Below, in pieces: positions 16,512 to 25,007 of a DNA stretch of 58,136 nucleotides. Source of the stretch: Bacteroidales bacterium (GTDB taxonomy: Bacteria > Bacteroidota > Bacteroidia > Bacteroidales > JAUNSR01); the NCBI GenBank assembly GCA_030539115.1, contig JAUNSR010000021.1, forward strand, positions 1 to 58,136, in the 5' to 3' direction. Under the pieces are notes generated by a model. That model saw nothing but the letters and a program-made list of their open reading frames with translations, was not told the DNA's origin and searched no databases. The position numbers were made by a program, and so were the translations under genes. How positions within the stretch are numbered: position 1 is the stretch's first letter; each line of letters opens with the position of its first letter.

Positions 16512-18503
16512 TCAATTTGCGAAATCAATGCTCACACCAAATTTGAATACTCTTGGGTTAAGAGGATAATATGGAGCAGCGAAATAATCATTATTTCCCA
16601 AAAGTCCTTTGTTTACATGGTACATCATTACAAAAAATCTTGTCTTTTTTAATTTCATGCTGGCAAAAACATTCATTAAAGGATAATTCCCAACTTGTGA
16701 AATGTCTTGTGTGTGAAACATTTGAGTGGCAGGCTGATACATTTGGGAATAATATTTTGTGAAATACCTGCAATCAACACCCAATTGAGTGTCCAATACG
16801 CCGGCAATTTTAAATCTAAGATACATCTGACTGTATATCGAAAGATCTGGAAGAGGAAGCACCGTCTTATTGCTCGTTTTTTGATATGCAATAGAATTAT
16901 TCCAATTGAATATGCCAAAACTAAAATCTTGCTGCAACATGGCTGTTAAAACCTGAATGTTGCCATCATGCTGAGCAGCTAAAGAGCTATTGTTGAAATA
17001 GAGATATTTGGTGATATTTTCAACTCCGGCTTCAAAAGTGGTAGAGGTGTAAGGAAGATAAAGTTCTCCATAGACTCCAACTCTTTTTTCTTTATTAAAA
17101 TTGTTCGACCACTTAAAATGATTTGAAATATAATGTTTCATATAATAAGACGGCTCAATATTCTTGTAGTGGCCTTTTGCTCTTACAATAAGCGAATCTT
17201 TAAATAAAGGAATTTTTGTTTGTACATTTCCATTCAAATACAAATCTCCCAAATTATCCCCGGATAATCCGAACTTCGCATTTACCCTATAAGTAAGTAT
17301 CGAGCCTCTTTGTTTAGAAAGTTCTCCACCGACCCATAATACATTTGATGACTGACTTCTCTCAATAAATCCAATATCAGTAGAATCAATCATATTTGTA
17401 TATTTCCTGTTTTCAATAGTTGCAAACCCACTAAGCCCAGCCTTTGCATATTTGTTAAATCCCTCATTTAATGAGATTGCAAAGGTGTTTTGCAATGAAA
17501 AATATGACAATGAATCAAGGGTGGAGTTGTTATTTAAATATGTGTTTTCAAAGAAGTTTTCTGTTAGTATTCCTCCTTGATTTATTCTAAACTCTCTTTT
17601 GTTTGATGAAAGATACAAAGTGTGAATGAAGCTTGTTACAGGAACAAACTCCTTAAATTCAGTAGAATCGGTTTCACTAACCATGTAAGTCCTGTCAAAA
17701 CCGATGTTGTATCTTTGTGTAAGGTAGAACTCCTTGTTTTTTAAAGTATTCCACGCATTTTCCAAATTAGTTGGAATGTTTTTTGGAGCAGAAAGATTGG
17801 CATTGACATTCTCAGGCTTAAGTATGTAGTCTATTTCTGTTATACCTCCATTCTCTTGATTGGAATAATTACCCAAGCTAAAATATGTATTCAACTGATA
17901 TTTGTCTGCGACATAGCTTAAATACGTTTGCCAAGACATATTTTTCACCCCTTGGAAATTGTAAAACCCACGGCTATAGATGTAATCAAAAGTTGTTCCA
18001 ACACCAAGCTTTTTATTAACATTGGCTGCAAAGTTTGCCATAAACCTTTCCTCCTGATTTATTTTAGATCCTCCGCTTAAATATGATAGTTGGGTTAAAG
18101 GTATTTGAGTGTTATAAAATGTCTTGTTTTCCGGCGAAACATAAAAATATTTATATGGCTTCAAGAACATAAATTCAGGAGTATTATCTCTTAAAGAGAA
18201 AACTCTACTCTCACCTGGTGTGCCAAGATTTCCCAAATAATTATAACTCAAGGAATATGAATCTTCTACATCCTTGTTATAATAATTTAAAAACAGCGTA
18301 TCCAGTCCAACACGATACATATCGCCTATAGTTGGAGTTACTCTCCATGCATAAGTCTTTTGTTCCTGATAAATGCATGGATTCTCGCCCGAATCATTGC
18401 TTGAAAGGGATTCGGTGGATGATTGTGTATCTGAATTCTGACTTAATATTAAATTGTTGTTTAAAAACAACATTAAAGTCAGTATATAAATTGCTCTTTT
18501 CAT
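16512..18503 (-). CDS. Putative outer-membrane porin (Porin_10-like)
   Basis: 663 aa from MKRAIYILTLMLFLN; a longer frame extends 40 codons upstream but lacks a plausible signal. The signal peptide ends near Ser-Gln (LILSQ). The mature protein is rich in alternating polar and aromatic beta strands and ends in Asn after FKFGVSIDFAN, as expected of an outer-membrane barrel. The N-terminal part (TYAWRVTPTIGDMYRVGLDT, NYNKDVEDSYSLSYNYLGN, GTPGESRVF) matches the pattern of the Bacteroidota putative porin family. The substrate is not known. A TATATTTG -7 box ends only 6 nt before the ATG, so the transcript could be leaderless. Confidence 0.82.
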   Translation of the reverse strand: MKRAIYILTLMLFLNNNLILSQNSDTQSSTESLSSNDSGENPCIYQEQKTYAWRVTPTIGDMYRVGLDTLFLNYYNKDVEDSYSLSYNYLGNLGTPGESRVFSLRDNTPEFMFLKPYKYFYVSPENKTFYNTQIPLTQLSYLSGGSKINQEERFMANFAANVNKKLGVGTTFDYIYSRGFYNFQGVKNMSWQTYLSYVADKYQLNTYFSLGNYSNQENGGITEIDYILKPENVNANLSAPKNIPTNLENAWNTLKNKEFYLTQRYNIGFDRTYMVSETDSTEFKEFVPVTSFIHTLYLSSNKREFRINQGGILTENFFENTYLNNNSTLDSLSYFSLQNTFAISLNEGFNKYAKAGLSGFATIENRKYTNMIDSTDIGFIERSQSSNVLWVGGELSKQRGSILTYRVNAKFGLSGDNLGDLYLNGNVQTKIPLFKDSLIVRAKGHYKNIEPSYYMKHYISNHFKWSNNFNKEKRVGVYGELYLPYTSTTFEAGVENITKYLYFNNSSLAAQHDGNIQVLTAMLQQDFSFGIFNWNNSIAYQKTSNKTVLPLPDLSIYSQMYLRFKIAGVLDTQLGVDCRYFTKYYSQMYQPATQMFHTQDISQVGNYPLMNVFASMKLKKTRFFVMMYHVNKGLLGNNDYFAAPYYPLNPRVFKFGVSIDFAN

Positions 18504-18509
18504 AGAGTG

Positions 18510-18517
18510 CAAATATA
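18510..18517 (-). promoter_or_regulatory. -7 box of the porin gene, very close to its start codon
   Basis: TATATTTG on the minus strand (18517-18510) followed by CACTCT and the ATG at 18503. Transcription would start at or near the A of the start codon. No good -33 TTTG is visible. Confidence 0.4.
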
Positions 18518-18917
18518 TAAAAATAAAAAAATGTAACAGCCATAACTTACTCAAAGATAATATACCCCGCAATATAGTGTATAACGGCTCATTTATACCT
18601 TTGTTAAAGCAATATCTAAACATTGATAGATATAAATGTTTAGATATCCCTATAAACGTTTAAAAATATATCTTGTTGCGATTTTGAAAAAATAAGCATT
18701 TAATATGGAAATCAAGTTAGTCAACATTCTTTTTTGAGATGTTATTTATCACAATAAGACAATCCTTTTTCAGTGCAAATCAATAGATGATATTTGCGCT
18801 TCACATATTTGATACAATCGCTTTTTAATGCCATATAAATAAGTAAAAGTGCTAATTATCAGATTGTCAGTAATGTAATGTATTTATAAATTTTCAATTT
18901 AAGATTTTCAAGCTTTG

Positions 18918-19001
18918 ACCGTCAATTTTAAAATTTTTACCGTCGAAAAATCAATTTCTACCGTCGATTTTTAAATTTTCATTGTCCTTTTTTATTTACA
19001 T
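18918..19001 (+). repeat. Direct-repeat array with exact 21-bp period (ACCGTC motifs)
   Basis: ACCGTCAAT starts at 18918, ACCGTCGAA at 18939, ACCGTCGAT at 18960, and a diverged ATTGTCCTT at 18981. Each start is exactly 21 bp from the last. Spacers are A/T-rich. The geometry of 9-bp sites with 12-bp spacers, two helical turns apart, is that of tandem direct-repeat binding regulators such as the LytTR family, whose sites resemble ACCGTT. The proteins that bind here are not identified. Confidence 0.7.
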
Positions 19002-19063
19002 ATATGACACAAATTTCATATAAACGCTCGTTGGAATTAATTGAAAATTAAAATTGCCTTTTG

Positions 19064-19095
19064 TTTGGTTGAAATCAATTTGTTTTGGTTGAAAT
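19064..19095 (+). repeat. 12-bp direct repeat TTTGGTTGAAAT, two copies
   Basis: Copies at 19064-19075 and 19084-19095, 20 bp apart, about 190 nt upstream of the first chromate-transporter gene. Probably regulatory. Confidence 0.5.
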
Positions 19096-19280
19096 TTTAT
19101 TATTTGCATTCAACTTTAAATCCTGCATTTGGCTGTTTAAGTCACTTGATAAACTTAAAATATTAAAACTTGATAAAATATTGATATATTTTTTTTCTGA
19201 GATGTTAATTGTTTAGTCATTCTTGTTTAAGTTTGCCGACATATTTTTAATTATCAATATTTAAAATTTTATATTACTCG

Positions 19281-19823
19281 ATGTCAGAGAGGTTAAAAAA
19301 ATATCTTGACTTGTTTTTTGTGTTTTTCAAAATAGGTGCTTTTACTTTTGGAGGTGGATGGGCAATGATTTCAATAATAGAAAAAGAGGTTGTAGATAAG
19401 AAAAGGTGGGTGGAAAAGGAGGAGTTCATAGATGCAATAGCCGTGTCTCAGTCTTTACCGGGTATATTGGCTGTAAATATTTCAATATATACCGGGCACA
19501 AATTATATAAATTGCCGGGAGCTGTTGTTGCCACACTTGGCACTATATTGCCATCATTCATTATGATTCTTGCAATAGCATTGTTTTTTACATCCATTTA
19601 TGATAAGCCTGATGTGGTAGCTGTGTTTAGAGGGATAAGACCGGCAGTAGTTGCCTTAATATTGATTCCTGTGTTCTCAACTGCAAAAGCTGCCAAAATT
19701 AATATTACAAATGTTTGGATTCCGATTGCAGGCGCTCTTTTGATTTGGCTGTTGGGAGTATCACCTGTTTATATTATTCTTGGAGCTGCTGCTTTTGGAA
19801 TTTTTAGAAAACTTTTTAGATGA
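19281..19823 (+). CDS. Chromate transporter family protein, half-size (first of pair)
   Basis: 180 aa, about six transmembrane helices, a single CHR domain. The signature FFKIGAFTFGGGWAMISII (16-34) followed by the Lys/Glu-rich cytoplasmic segment EKEVVDKKRWV and SQSLPGILAVN is typical. Full-length ChrA has two such domains in one chain; here they are split over two genes, as in short-chain CHR pairs that are thought to work as heterodimers with opposite topology. Members export chromate or take part in sulfate/oxyanion transport, but the substrate here is not known. It lies 82 nt before its partner. Confidence 0.9.
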   Translation: MSERLKKYLDLFFVFFKIGAFTFGGGWAMISIIEKEVVDKKRWVEKEEFIDAIAVSQSLPGILAVNISIYTGHKLYKLPGAVVATLGTILPSFIMILAIALFFTSIYDKPDVVAVFRGIRPAVVALILIPVFSTAKAAKINITNVWIPIAGALLIWLLGVSPVYIILGAAAFGIFRKLFR

Positions 19824-19905
19824 GCCTTTAATATTCTTTTCTCGATCTATAATTAATGCAATAGATGGCTGAAAAAAACTGTTATTTATTTAAAAATTGT
19901 CTTTT

Positions 19906-20550
19906 ATGATATATTTACAACTCTTTTGGGTTTATTTTAAAATAGGATTATTTGGATTTGGAGGAGGTTATGCAATGCTTTCATTAATACAGCATGAGGT
20001 TGTTGATAAACATGCATGGCTTACCGATACTCAGTTTACAGATATTGTCGCTATTTCTCAAATGACTCCGGGACCAGTCGGAATAAACAGTGCTACATAT
20101 ATAGGATATGTTGCAAGCGGAAATGTGTGGGGGTCGGCGCTTGCAACGTTTTCGGTTTGTTTGCCTTCATTTATATTAATGCTTTTAGTGAGTCATCTGT
20201 TAATGAAATACAAACAAAACAGATGGGTTGAGGCAGTTTTTAGTGCGCTTAGGCCTGCAATCGTTGGACTTATAGCCGCAGCAGCATTAACATTGATGAA
20301 TAATCAAAACTTTCCTGATTATAAAAGTATAATAATATGTGTAGGTGCTTTTGTAATAGTGAAATATTTTAAAGTTCATCCTATCTTAATGATAATAATG
20401 GCAGGTGTGATAGGTTTCTTTTTCCTACATCCGAAAAATGATCCAACCGTACCTTTAGTAAATGATAAAGATATTAATATAGAAAACTATACGACATTGT
20501 TAGAACCAATCCGAGATGGTATAATTGGATTCGACGCTTTCTTCAATTGA
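19906..20550 (+). CDS. Chromate transporter family protein, half-size (second of pair)
   Basis: 214 aa from the ATG at 19906 (MIYLQLFWVYFKIGLFGFG); an in-frame TTG three codons upstream is less likely. It carries the same single CHR domain as its neighbour: FKIGLFGFGGGYAMLSLI, then QHEVVDKHAWL and SQMTPGPVGINSATYIGY, the last being the more conserved SQxTPGPV form of the C-terminal-type half. The C-terminus extends about 35 aa beyond the last helix (FLHPKNDPTVPL to the end). Its last 51 nt overlap the 3' end of the convergent endonuclease gene, so the two mRNAs are complementary there. Confidence 0.9.
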   Translation: MIYLQLFWVYFKIGLFGFGGGYAMLSLIQHEVVDKHAWLTDTQFTDIVAISQMTPGPVGINSATYIGYVASGNVWGSALATFSVCLPSFILMLLVSHLLMKYKQNRWVEAVFSALRPAIVGLIAAAALTLMNNQNFPDYKSIIICVGAFVIVKYFKVHPILMIIMAGVIGFFFLHPKNDPTVPLVNDKDINIENYTTLLEPIRDGIIGFDAFFN

Positions 20551-21480
20551 ATCGGGCAGCAAATGAAAAAAGTCTATTTCTGTAAGTTTCTCGATACTGT
20601 CTATAGGAACTGCAAATTTTTTAATGCTTTCTAATGAGCCTTCGTTTTTAATTATAAATCCTATTCCTTTTGCTTTTCTACCAAAAGGACTTACAATCAC
20701 TTTATAAAAATGTGATGGAATAAGGACCTTGTTTTTACCAATGGTATTTTTTGCACCTATATTTATTGGACCCGTAGTAATAAGAATCGCGCTGTCTCTA
20801 ATAGCCCAATCTCTGCATTTATCTTCAAGGTTTTTCCAAATTCCTCTATTAAGCGATGGTACTTGCGGACACATATTTGAAAAATAAAAAGATTCTTTCA
20901 TAGTTGTTTCGCTCCATCCCATATCAGCGGCAGGAGCCATATGACCTCTATCATATCCGCTTTTTGAGTAGTCTGAATTTTGAGCAGAATTGTTTTTCAC
21001 ATTCGGGTCGACAATAAATTTATTTGTTCTTTTAACAATGCTGTTTGTTTCTTTGGCAGTAAGTTCATAAGCCACCCAATTGGGTATCTTCCAATCCCCG
21101 TTATAAGATACAATATACCCTGCATGTCTGATAATCTGAGATGGACGATCTATTAGTTCTGCCGGAACTTCAAGGTCTTTAATTCCTATAAGTGAGCTGT
21201 TCTGTGATATTTTAGAACTTGGAGTCTCTTTTCTCTTTTCCTGAGATGATGTTATGTTGTTTTGTCGAGGATTATTTTTAAAAACTTTATTGCTTTCTTC
21301 CTTTTTATTATCCGCCTGTTTTTGTTCGCTTAGTGGTTTCTGCTTTGCAAATTTGAAAATATCAGAATTGCTTTGATAAAATAATCCTATTATTAATAAG
21401 ATAGCGATAGTAATTAAGAGAACAATAATCCAATTGTTATTTTTTTTCTTTTTGCTTTTTTGCTTTGTTTTCCTTGCCAT
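20500..21480 (-). CDS. Membrane-anchored DNA/RNA non-specific endonuclease (NUC1 family)
   Basis: 326 aa. A Lys-rich N-terminus (MARKTKQKSKKKKNNN) precedes one membrane helix (about 17-36), a long Lys/Ser/Asn/Gln linker, and a nuclease domain from about residue 115. The active-site motif YDRGHMAPAADMGW carries the catalytic His of the DRGHxxP signature, and NRGIWKNLEDKCRDWA has the Asn and Glu that help bind Mg2+. Such nucleases act outside the cytoplasm to degrade DNA and RNA for nutrient use. It is a lone gene convergent with the chromate-transporter pair and overlaps it by 51 nt. I see no immunity gene. Confidence 0.9.
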   Translation of the reverse strand: MARKTKQKSKKKKNNNWIIVLLITIAILLIIGLFYQSNSDIFKFAKQKPLSEQKQADNKKEESNKVFKNNPRQNNITSSQEKRKETPSSKISQNSSLIGIKDLEVPAELIDRPSQIIRHAGYIVSYNGDWKIPNWVAYELTAKETNSIVKRTNKFIVDPNVKNNSAQNSDYSKSGYDRGHMAPAADMGWSETTMKESFYFSNMCPQVPSLNRGIWKNLEDKCRDWAIRDSAILITTGPINIGAKNTIGKNKVLIPSHFYKVIVSPFGRKAKGIGFIIKNEGSLESIKKFAVPIDSIEKLTEIDFFHLLPDSIEESVESNYTISDWF

Positions 21481-21772
21481 TTAAGTTGAAGAAAGAATAA
21501 GAGTTATTAAATTGATTTTTTTTTAATTTATGTATCTTTACAGAAGATAAGCTTCGCCTCATCAATAACATTTTTAAAAGCTTCGCTTTAAACCGTTTAT
21601 TGAATTCGGCTTGCATTATCTTTGTAGTAAGACGATATAAATTATTCCTTGATAAATTGTTTAAAGTAAAAAATGAAGAAGAACAAATATAATTTAAATG
21701 CTTGTAAAAAACGATAAGTATGTATTTATAGTTTTCCTGTAATAAAATAATAATAACTTAAAATATACATCA

Positions 21773-22996
21773 ATGAATCTTACAGAAAGATTTCTTAATT
21801 ATGTCAGTAAAGACACTCAGTCAGATGAGTTAACTCAGATGACTCCGAGTACACCGGGTCAAATGGAGTTTGCAGAAGATCTAAAAAAAGAGCTTGAACT
21901 TCTTGGTTTGGAAGATGTTTCATTGGATGAAAATGGCTATTTAATGGCTTCTTTACCTTCAAATATTGATAAAGAGATTCCTACAATTGGCTTTATTGCC
22001 CACATGGATACATCTCCTGATTTTTCAGGCAAGAATGTTTCACCACGCATTATTGAAAATTATCCCGGAGGAGATATTACATTAAATGAAAAGGAAAATA
22101 TAATACTTTCTCCTGCAAATTTTCCGGAGTTAAACCAATATATAGGACAAAGTTTAATAGTGACAAACGGCTTGACTCTTTTAGGCGCTGACGACAAGGC
22201 TGGTATTGCAGAAATTGTTACTGCCATGAAGTATCTGATTGATAATCCCGATATTAAACATGGAAAGATTAGAATCGCTTTTACCCCTGATGAGGAAATT
22301 GGTCTTGGAGCTCACAAATTCGATGTCGAAAGATTCGGTGCCGATTGGGCTTATACACTGGATGGGGGAGAAATAGGTGAACTTGAATATGAAAACTTTA
22401 ATGCGGCAGTTGCAAAAGTAACATTTAAAGGAAGAAATGTTCACCCCGGCTATGCTAAACATAAAATGATTAATTCGATTAGAGTTGCAAATCAGTTTGC
22501 CATAATGCTGCCACGTTGGGAAACTCCTGAGCACACAGAAGGATATGAAGGCTTTTATCATCTTATTGATTTCAAAGGAAGTGTTGAAGAGACGGTTCTT
22601 ACATATATTATAAGAGATCATGATTCTGACCGTTTTTTAAGAAGAAAAAAGGAATTTGAACATCTTACAAGAAAAATCAACAAGGAATTTCCAAATTGTG
22701 CTTCAGTAGAGATAAAAGACCAGTATTACAATATGCGAGAGAAAATAGAACCGGTGAAATATATAGTTGATTTGGCATTTAAAGCCATGCTTGAAGCCGG
22801 AGTGACTCCTTCTGTAAAGCCAATTAGAGGCGGTACTGATGGCTCTCAGCTTTCATTTAAAGGATTGCCTTGCCCAAATATTTTTGCCGGCGGTCATAAT
22901 TTCCATGGTAAGTTTGAATTCGTTCCTATTCAGTCAATGGAAAAAGCTATGATGACAGTTGTTATGATCAGTAAATTTGTTGCTCAGATGAAATAA
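21773..22996 (+). CDS. pepT: Peptidase T (tripeptide aminopeptidase)
   Basis: 407 aa, the usual length of PepT (EC 3.4.11.4), a cytoplasmic M20-family di-zinc enzyme that removes N-terminal residues from tripeptides. Metal-site motifs are visible: [11 protein letters not shown] (zinc His and the adjacent Asp), [13 protein letters not shown] (bridging Asp), [10 protein letters not shown] (catalytic Glu pair), [12 protein letters not shown], and [15 protein letters not shown] (last zinc His). The N-terminal [10 protein letters not shown] is typical. The gene stands alone, with a candidate TATCTTTG -7 box at 21617-21624 and a long leader. A 17-bp inverted repeat lies just after the stop. Confidence 0.97.
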   Translation: MNLTERFLNYVSKDTQSDELTQMTPSTPGQMEFAEDLKKELELLGLEDVSLDENGYLMASLPSNIDKEIPTIGFIAHMDTSPDFSGKNVSPRIIENYPGGDITLNEKENIILSPANFPELNQYIGQSLIVTNGLTLLGADDKAGIAEIVTAMKYLIDNPDIKHGKIRIAFTPDEEIGLGAHKFDVERFGADWAYTLDGGEIGELEYENFNAAVAKVTFKGRNVHPGYAKHKMINSIRVANQFAIMLPRWETPEHTEGYEGFYHLIDFKGSVEETVLTYIIRDHDSDRFLRRKKEFEHLTRKINKEFPNCASVEIKDQYYNMREKIEPVKYIVDLAFKAMLEAGVTPSVKPIRGGTDGSQLSFKGLPCPNIFAGGHNFHGKFEFVPIQSMEKAMMTVVMISKFVAQMK

Positions 22997-23006
22997 TAAT
23001 ATTTTC

Positions 23007-23120
23007 TTGACGCAAGAATAAGTGATAGGCTAAATAAAGAGTCGACAAATAATTTATACCCTTGAGAAAAAAAGTCTAAATTGTATGTTTTTACCTCTTT
23101 TTTACTTATTCTTGCGTCAA
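23007..23120. repeat. Perfect 17-bp inverted repeat enclosing 80 bp, after pepT
   Basis: Arms 23007-23023 (TTGACGCAAGAATAAGT) and 23104-23120 (its exact reverse complement), with two further possible pairs inward. The enclosed 80 bp have no frame of size. It could be a long terminator-like hairpin or a small non-autonomous element. No target-site duplication is clear at its ends. Confidence 0.7.
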
Positions 23121-23310
23121 ATTTAAATTTTATGTATTAAATTGGTTTAAGTAATAAATAATCTAAATATCTTTGTTTTTTAAAAGTGCTTATTTTGAGT
23201 GTTCAAATAATTATCAGTAATTTTTATTGAAAGCTCATAGATAAAGTTTGCTTATTACAGATTATATATATCTGAATTAATAATAATATCATTCAAACAA
23301 AATTCCCATT
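23121..23310. other. Leader of the response-regulator gene
   Basis: AT-rich, with no recognised gene. Together with the inverted repeat it makes up the 314-base gap between pepT and the response regulator. Confidence 0.35.
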
Positions 23311-23688
23311 ATGATTTCACAAAACGAAAAACCATTAATTCTGGTTGCTGAAGATGTGGAAAGCAATTATTTGTTAGTTTCTACAATTCTAAGAAATGAC
23401 TATGAATTGGTGCATGCATGGAATGGGGTTGAAGCAGTAGAATTATTTAAGCAGAACAGACCTTCGATTGTTTTAATGGACATGAAAATGCCGGAAATGG
23501 ACGGTCTTGAAGCTACACGTCTTATTCGTCAATCCGATAAAGATACTCCTATTGTTGCTGTTACGGCTTTTGCTTTTGATCAGGACAAACAACGAACTCT
23601 TGAAGCCGGTTGCAATGATTATATAACAAAACCGATAATAATAAAGCAGCTTAGGGATACAATTAAGAAATGGCTCGCAAGAGTTTAA
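23311..23688 (+). CDS. Single-domain response regulator (CheY-like receiver)
   Basis: 125 aa, a receiver domain only. Acidic pocket Glu14-Asp15, phospho-acceptor Asp57 in LMDMKMPEMDG, switch Thr85 (VTAFAF) and Lys107 (TKP) are all present. There is no output domain, so it must act through a partner, for example as a phosphotransfer relay or by binding another protein. Receivers with LILVAEDVESNY at the N-terminus often occur in hybrid kinases, so this may be a detached member of that class. No kinase is adjacent; the nearest is at 29152-30252. The gcvT start is 18 nt after its stop and no terminator separates them, so the two may be co-expressed. Confidence 0.92.
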   Translation: MISQNEKPLILVAEDVESNYLLVSTILRNDYELVHAWNGVEAVELFKQNRPSIVLMDMKMPEMDGLEATRLIRQSDKDTPIVAVTAFAFDQDKQRTLEAGCNDYITKPIIIKQLRDTIKKWLARV

Positions 23689-23706
23689 TAAAAACATTTT
23701 TTATCC

Positions 23707-24792
23707 ATGAAAGTAACACCTTTTACCGAAAAGCATATTGCCTCTGGGGCAAAAATGCATGAGTTTGCAGGCTATAATATGCCAATTGAATATACAGGCA
23801 TTATAGAAGAACACAATTGTGTAGTTGAAAACGTGGGAGTCTTTGATGTCTCTCACATGGGAGAAATTTGGGTTAAGGGAGCTAATGCTCTTGAGTTCCT
23901 ACAAAAAGTAACTTCCAATGATGTTTCAAAACTTTCCTTTGGAAAAGCTCAGTATTCTTGTTTCCCAAATGAACAGGGTGGCATAGTTGATGACTTGTTA
24001 GTATATTATTTTTCACCTGAAAAATATCTTTTAGTAGTCAATGCCTCAAATATTGATAAAGATTGGAACTGGCTTGTTTCTCATAATGATTTAAATGCTG
24101 AACTTGAAAATGCTTCCGACAAAACAGCTCAGTTAGCTATTCAAGGTCCAAACGCCATTAAAGTATTGCAGGAACTTACTCCTGTTGATTTATCATCAAT
24201 TCCATACTATAATTTTACAGTCGGCGATTTTGCAGGTATCAAGGACGTTATTATCTCTAATACAGGTTATACAGGAGCCGGTGGCTTTGAATTATATTTT
24301 TCTGTTGGTGATGCGGAAACTGTTTGGAATGCTATTTTCAAAGCAGGTGAAAAATATGGTATTAAACCTATCGGACTTGGAGCAAGAGATACTTTAAGAC
24401 TTGAAATGGGATATTGTCTTTATGGAAATGATTTGGATGACACTACTTCTCCTATAGAAGCCGGATTGGGATGGATTACCAAGTTTGTTGAAGGTAAGCC
24501 ATTTATAAACAGAGCAAATATTGAAGCTCAAAAACAAAATGGAGTTGAGAGAAAACTTGTTGCTTTCCAACTTGATGAAAAGGGAATTCCACGCCATGGC
24601 TATACAATTGAAGATGCTGATGGCAATACTATTGGCAACGTTACTTCAGGTTCAATCTCTCCTGTGTTGAAAATAGGAATAGGAATGGGGTATGTTGCAA
24701 CTGATTTTTCAAAAATCGGTTCAAAAATATTTATTAGAGTTAGAAACAAAGCTATCTCGGCTACCGTTGTAAAGGCTCCTTTTAGAAAATAA
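23707..24792 (+). CDS. gcvT: Aminomethyltransferase, glycine cleavage T protein
   Basis: 361 aa (EC 2.1.2.10), the tetrahydrofolate-dependent T protein of the glycine cleavage system. It releases ammonia from the aminomethyl-lipoyl H protein and yields 5,10-methylene-THF. The start [20 protein letters not shown], the FDVSHMGEI motif, [16 protein letters not shown] and the C-terminal barrel region ([37 protein letters not shown]) are all conserved. gcvH and gcvP are not in the window, so the pathway genes are dispersed. It follows a receiver-domain gene by 18 nt and ends at a strong terminator. Confidence 0.97.
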   Translation: MKVTPFTEKHIASGAKMHEFAGYNMPIEYTGIIEEHNCVVENVGVFDVSHMGEIWVKGANALEFLQKVTSNDVSKLSFGKAQYSCFPNEQGGIVDDLLVYYFSPEKYLLVVNASNIDKDWNWLVSHNDLNAELENASDKTAQLAIQGPNAIKVLQELTPVDLSSIPYYNFTVGDFAGIKDVIISNTGYTGAGGFELYFSVGDAETVWNAIFKAGEKYGIKPIGLGARDTLRLEMGYCLYGNDLDDTTSPIEAGLGWITKFVEGKPFINRANIEAQKQNGVERKLVAFQLDEKGIPRHGYTIEDADGNTIGNVTSGSISPVLKIGIGMGYVATDFSKIGSKIFIRVRNKAISATVVKAPFRK

Positions 24793-24818
24793 TTTATAAA
24801 TTTTTTATTTTTATATTC

Positions 24819-24853
24819 AATCAGATTCATGACTGTTCATGAATCTGATTTTT
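24819..24853 (+). terminator. Terminator of gcvT
   Basis: A 14-bp perfect stem (24819-24832 with 24837-24850), CTGT tetraloop, then T's. Confidence 0.92.
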
Positions 24854-25007
24854 GTTTATAGATATATAACTAATGTATAAATTCATTCCTTATTTATTCC
24901 TCTTTATTTAGAAATAAGATAGAATAGGTATCTTTACATATATTTTATTCTACCATTTGACAATTTATAGGGAAGGGAAATTTCAATAAACAGTTAACTT
25001 ATTTTTT

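Larger units (their letters stand above)
18518..19280. other. Long divergent intergenic region with phased direct repeats
   Basis: About 760 bases between the porin (leftward) and the chromate-transporter genes (rightward), without a credible gene. It contains the 21-bp-phased ACCGTC array (18918-19001), a 12-bp direct repeat (19064-19075 and 19084-19095) and a 10-bp direct repeat ACTTGATAAA (19144-19153 and 19168-19177). The concentration of direct repeats suggests a regulatory region for the rightward genes. Confidence 0.55.

Noticed and set aside
18918..19001. CRISPR array
   Set aside because: Repeat cores are only 6-9 bp with 12-bp AT-rich spacers, and no cas gene is present.
20500..21480. 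Secreted antibacterial effector with immunity gene
   Set aside because: The NUC1-type nuclease has a membrane anchor but no type VI marker, toxin repeats or neighbouring immunity gene.
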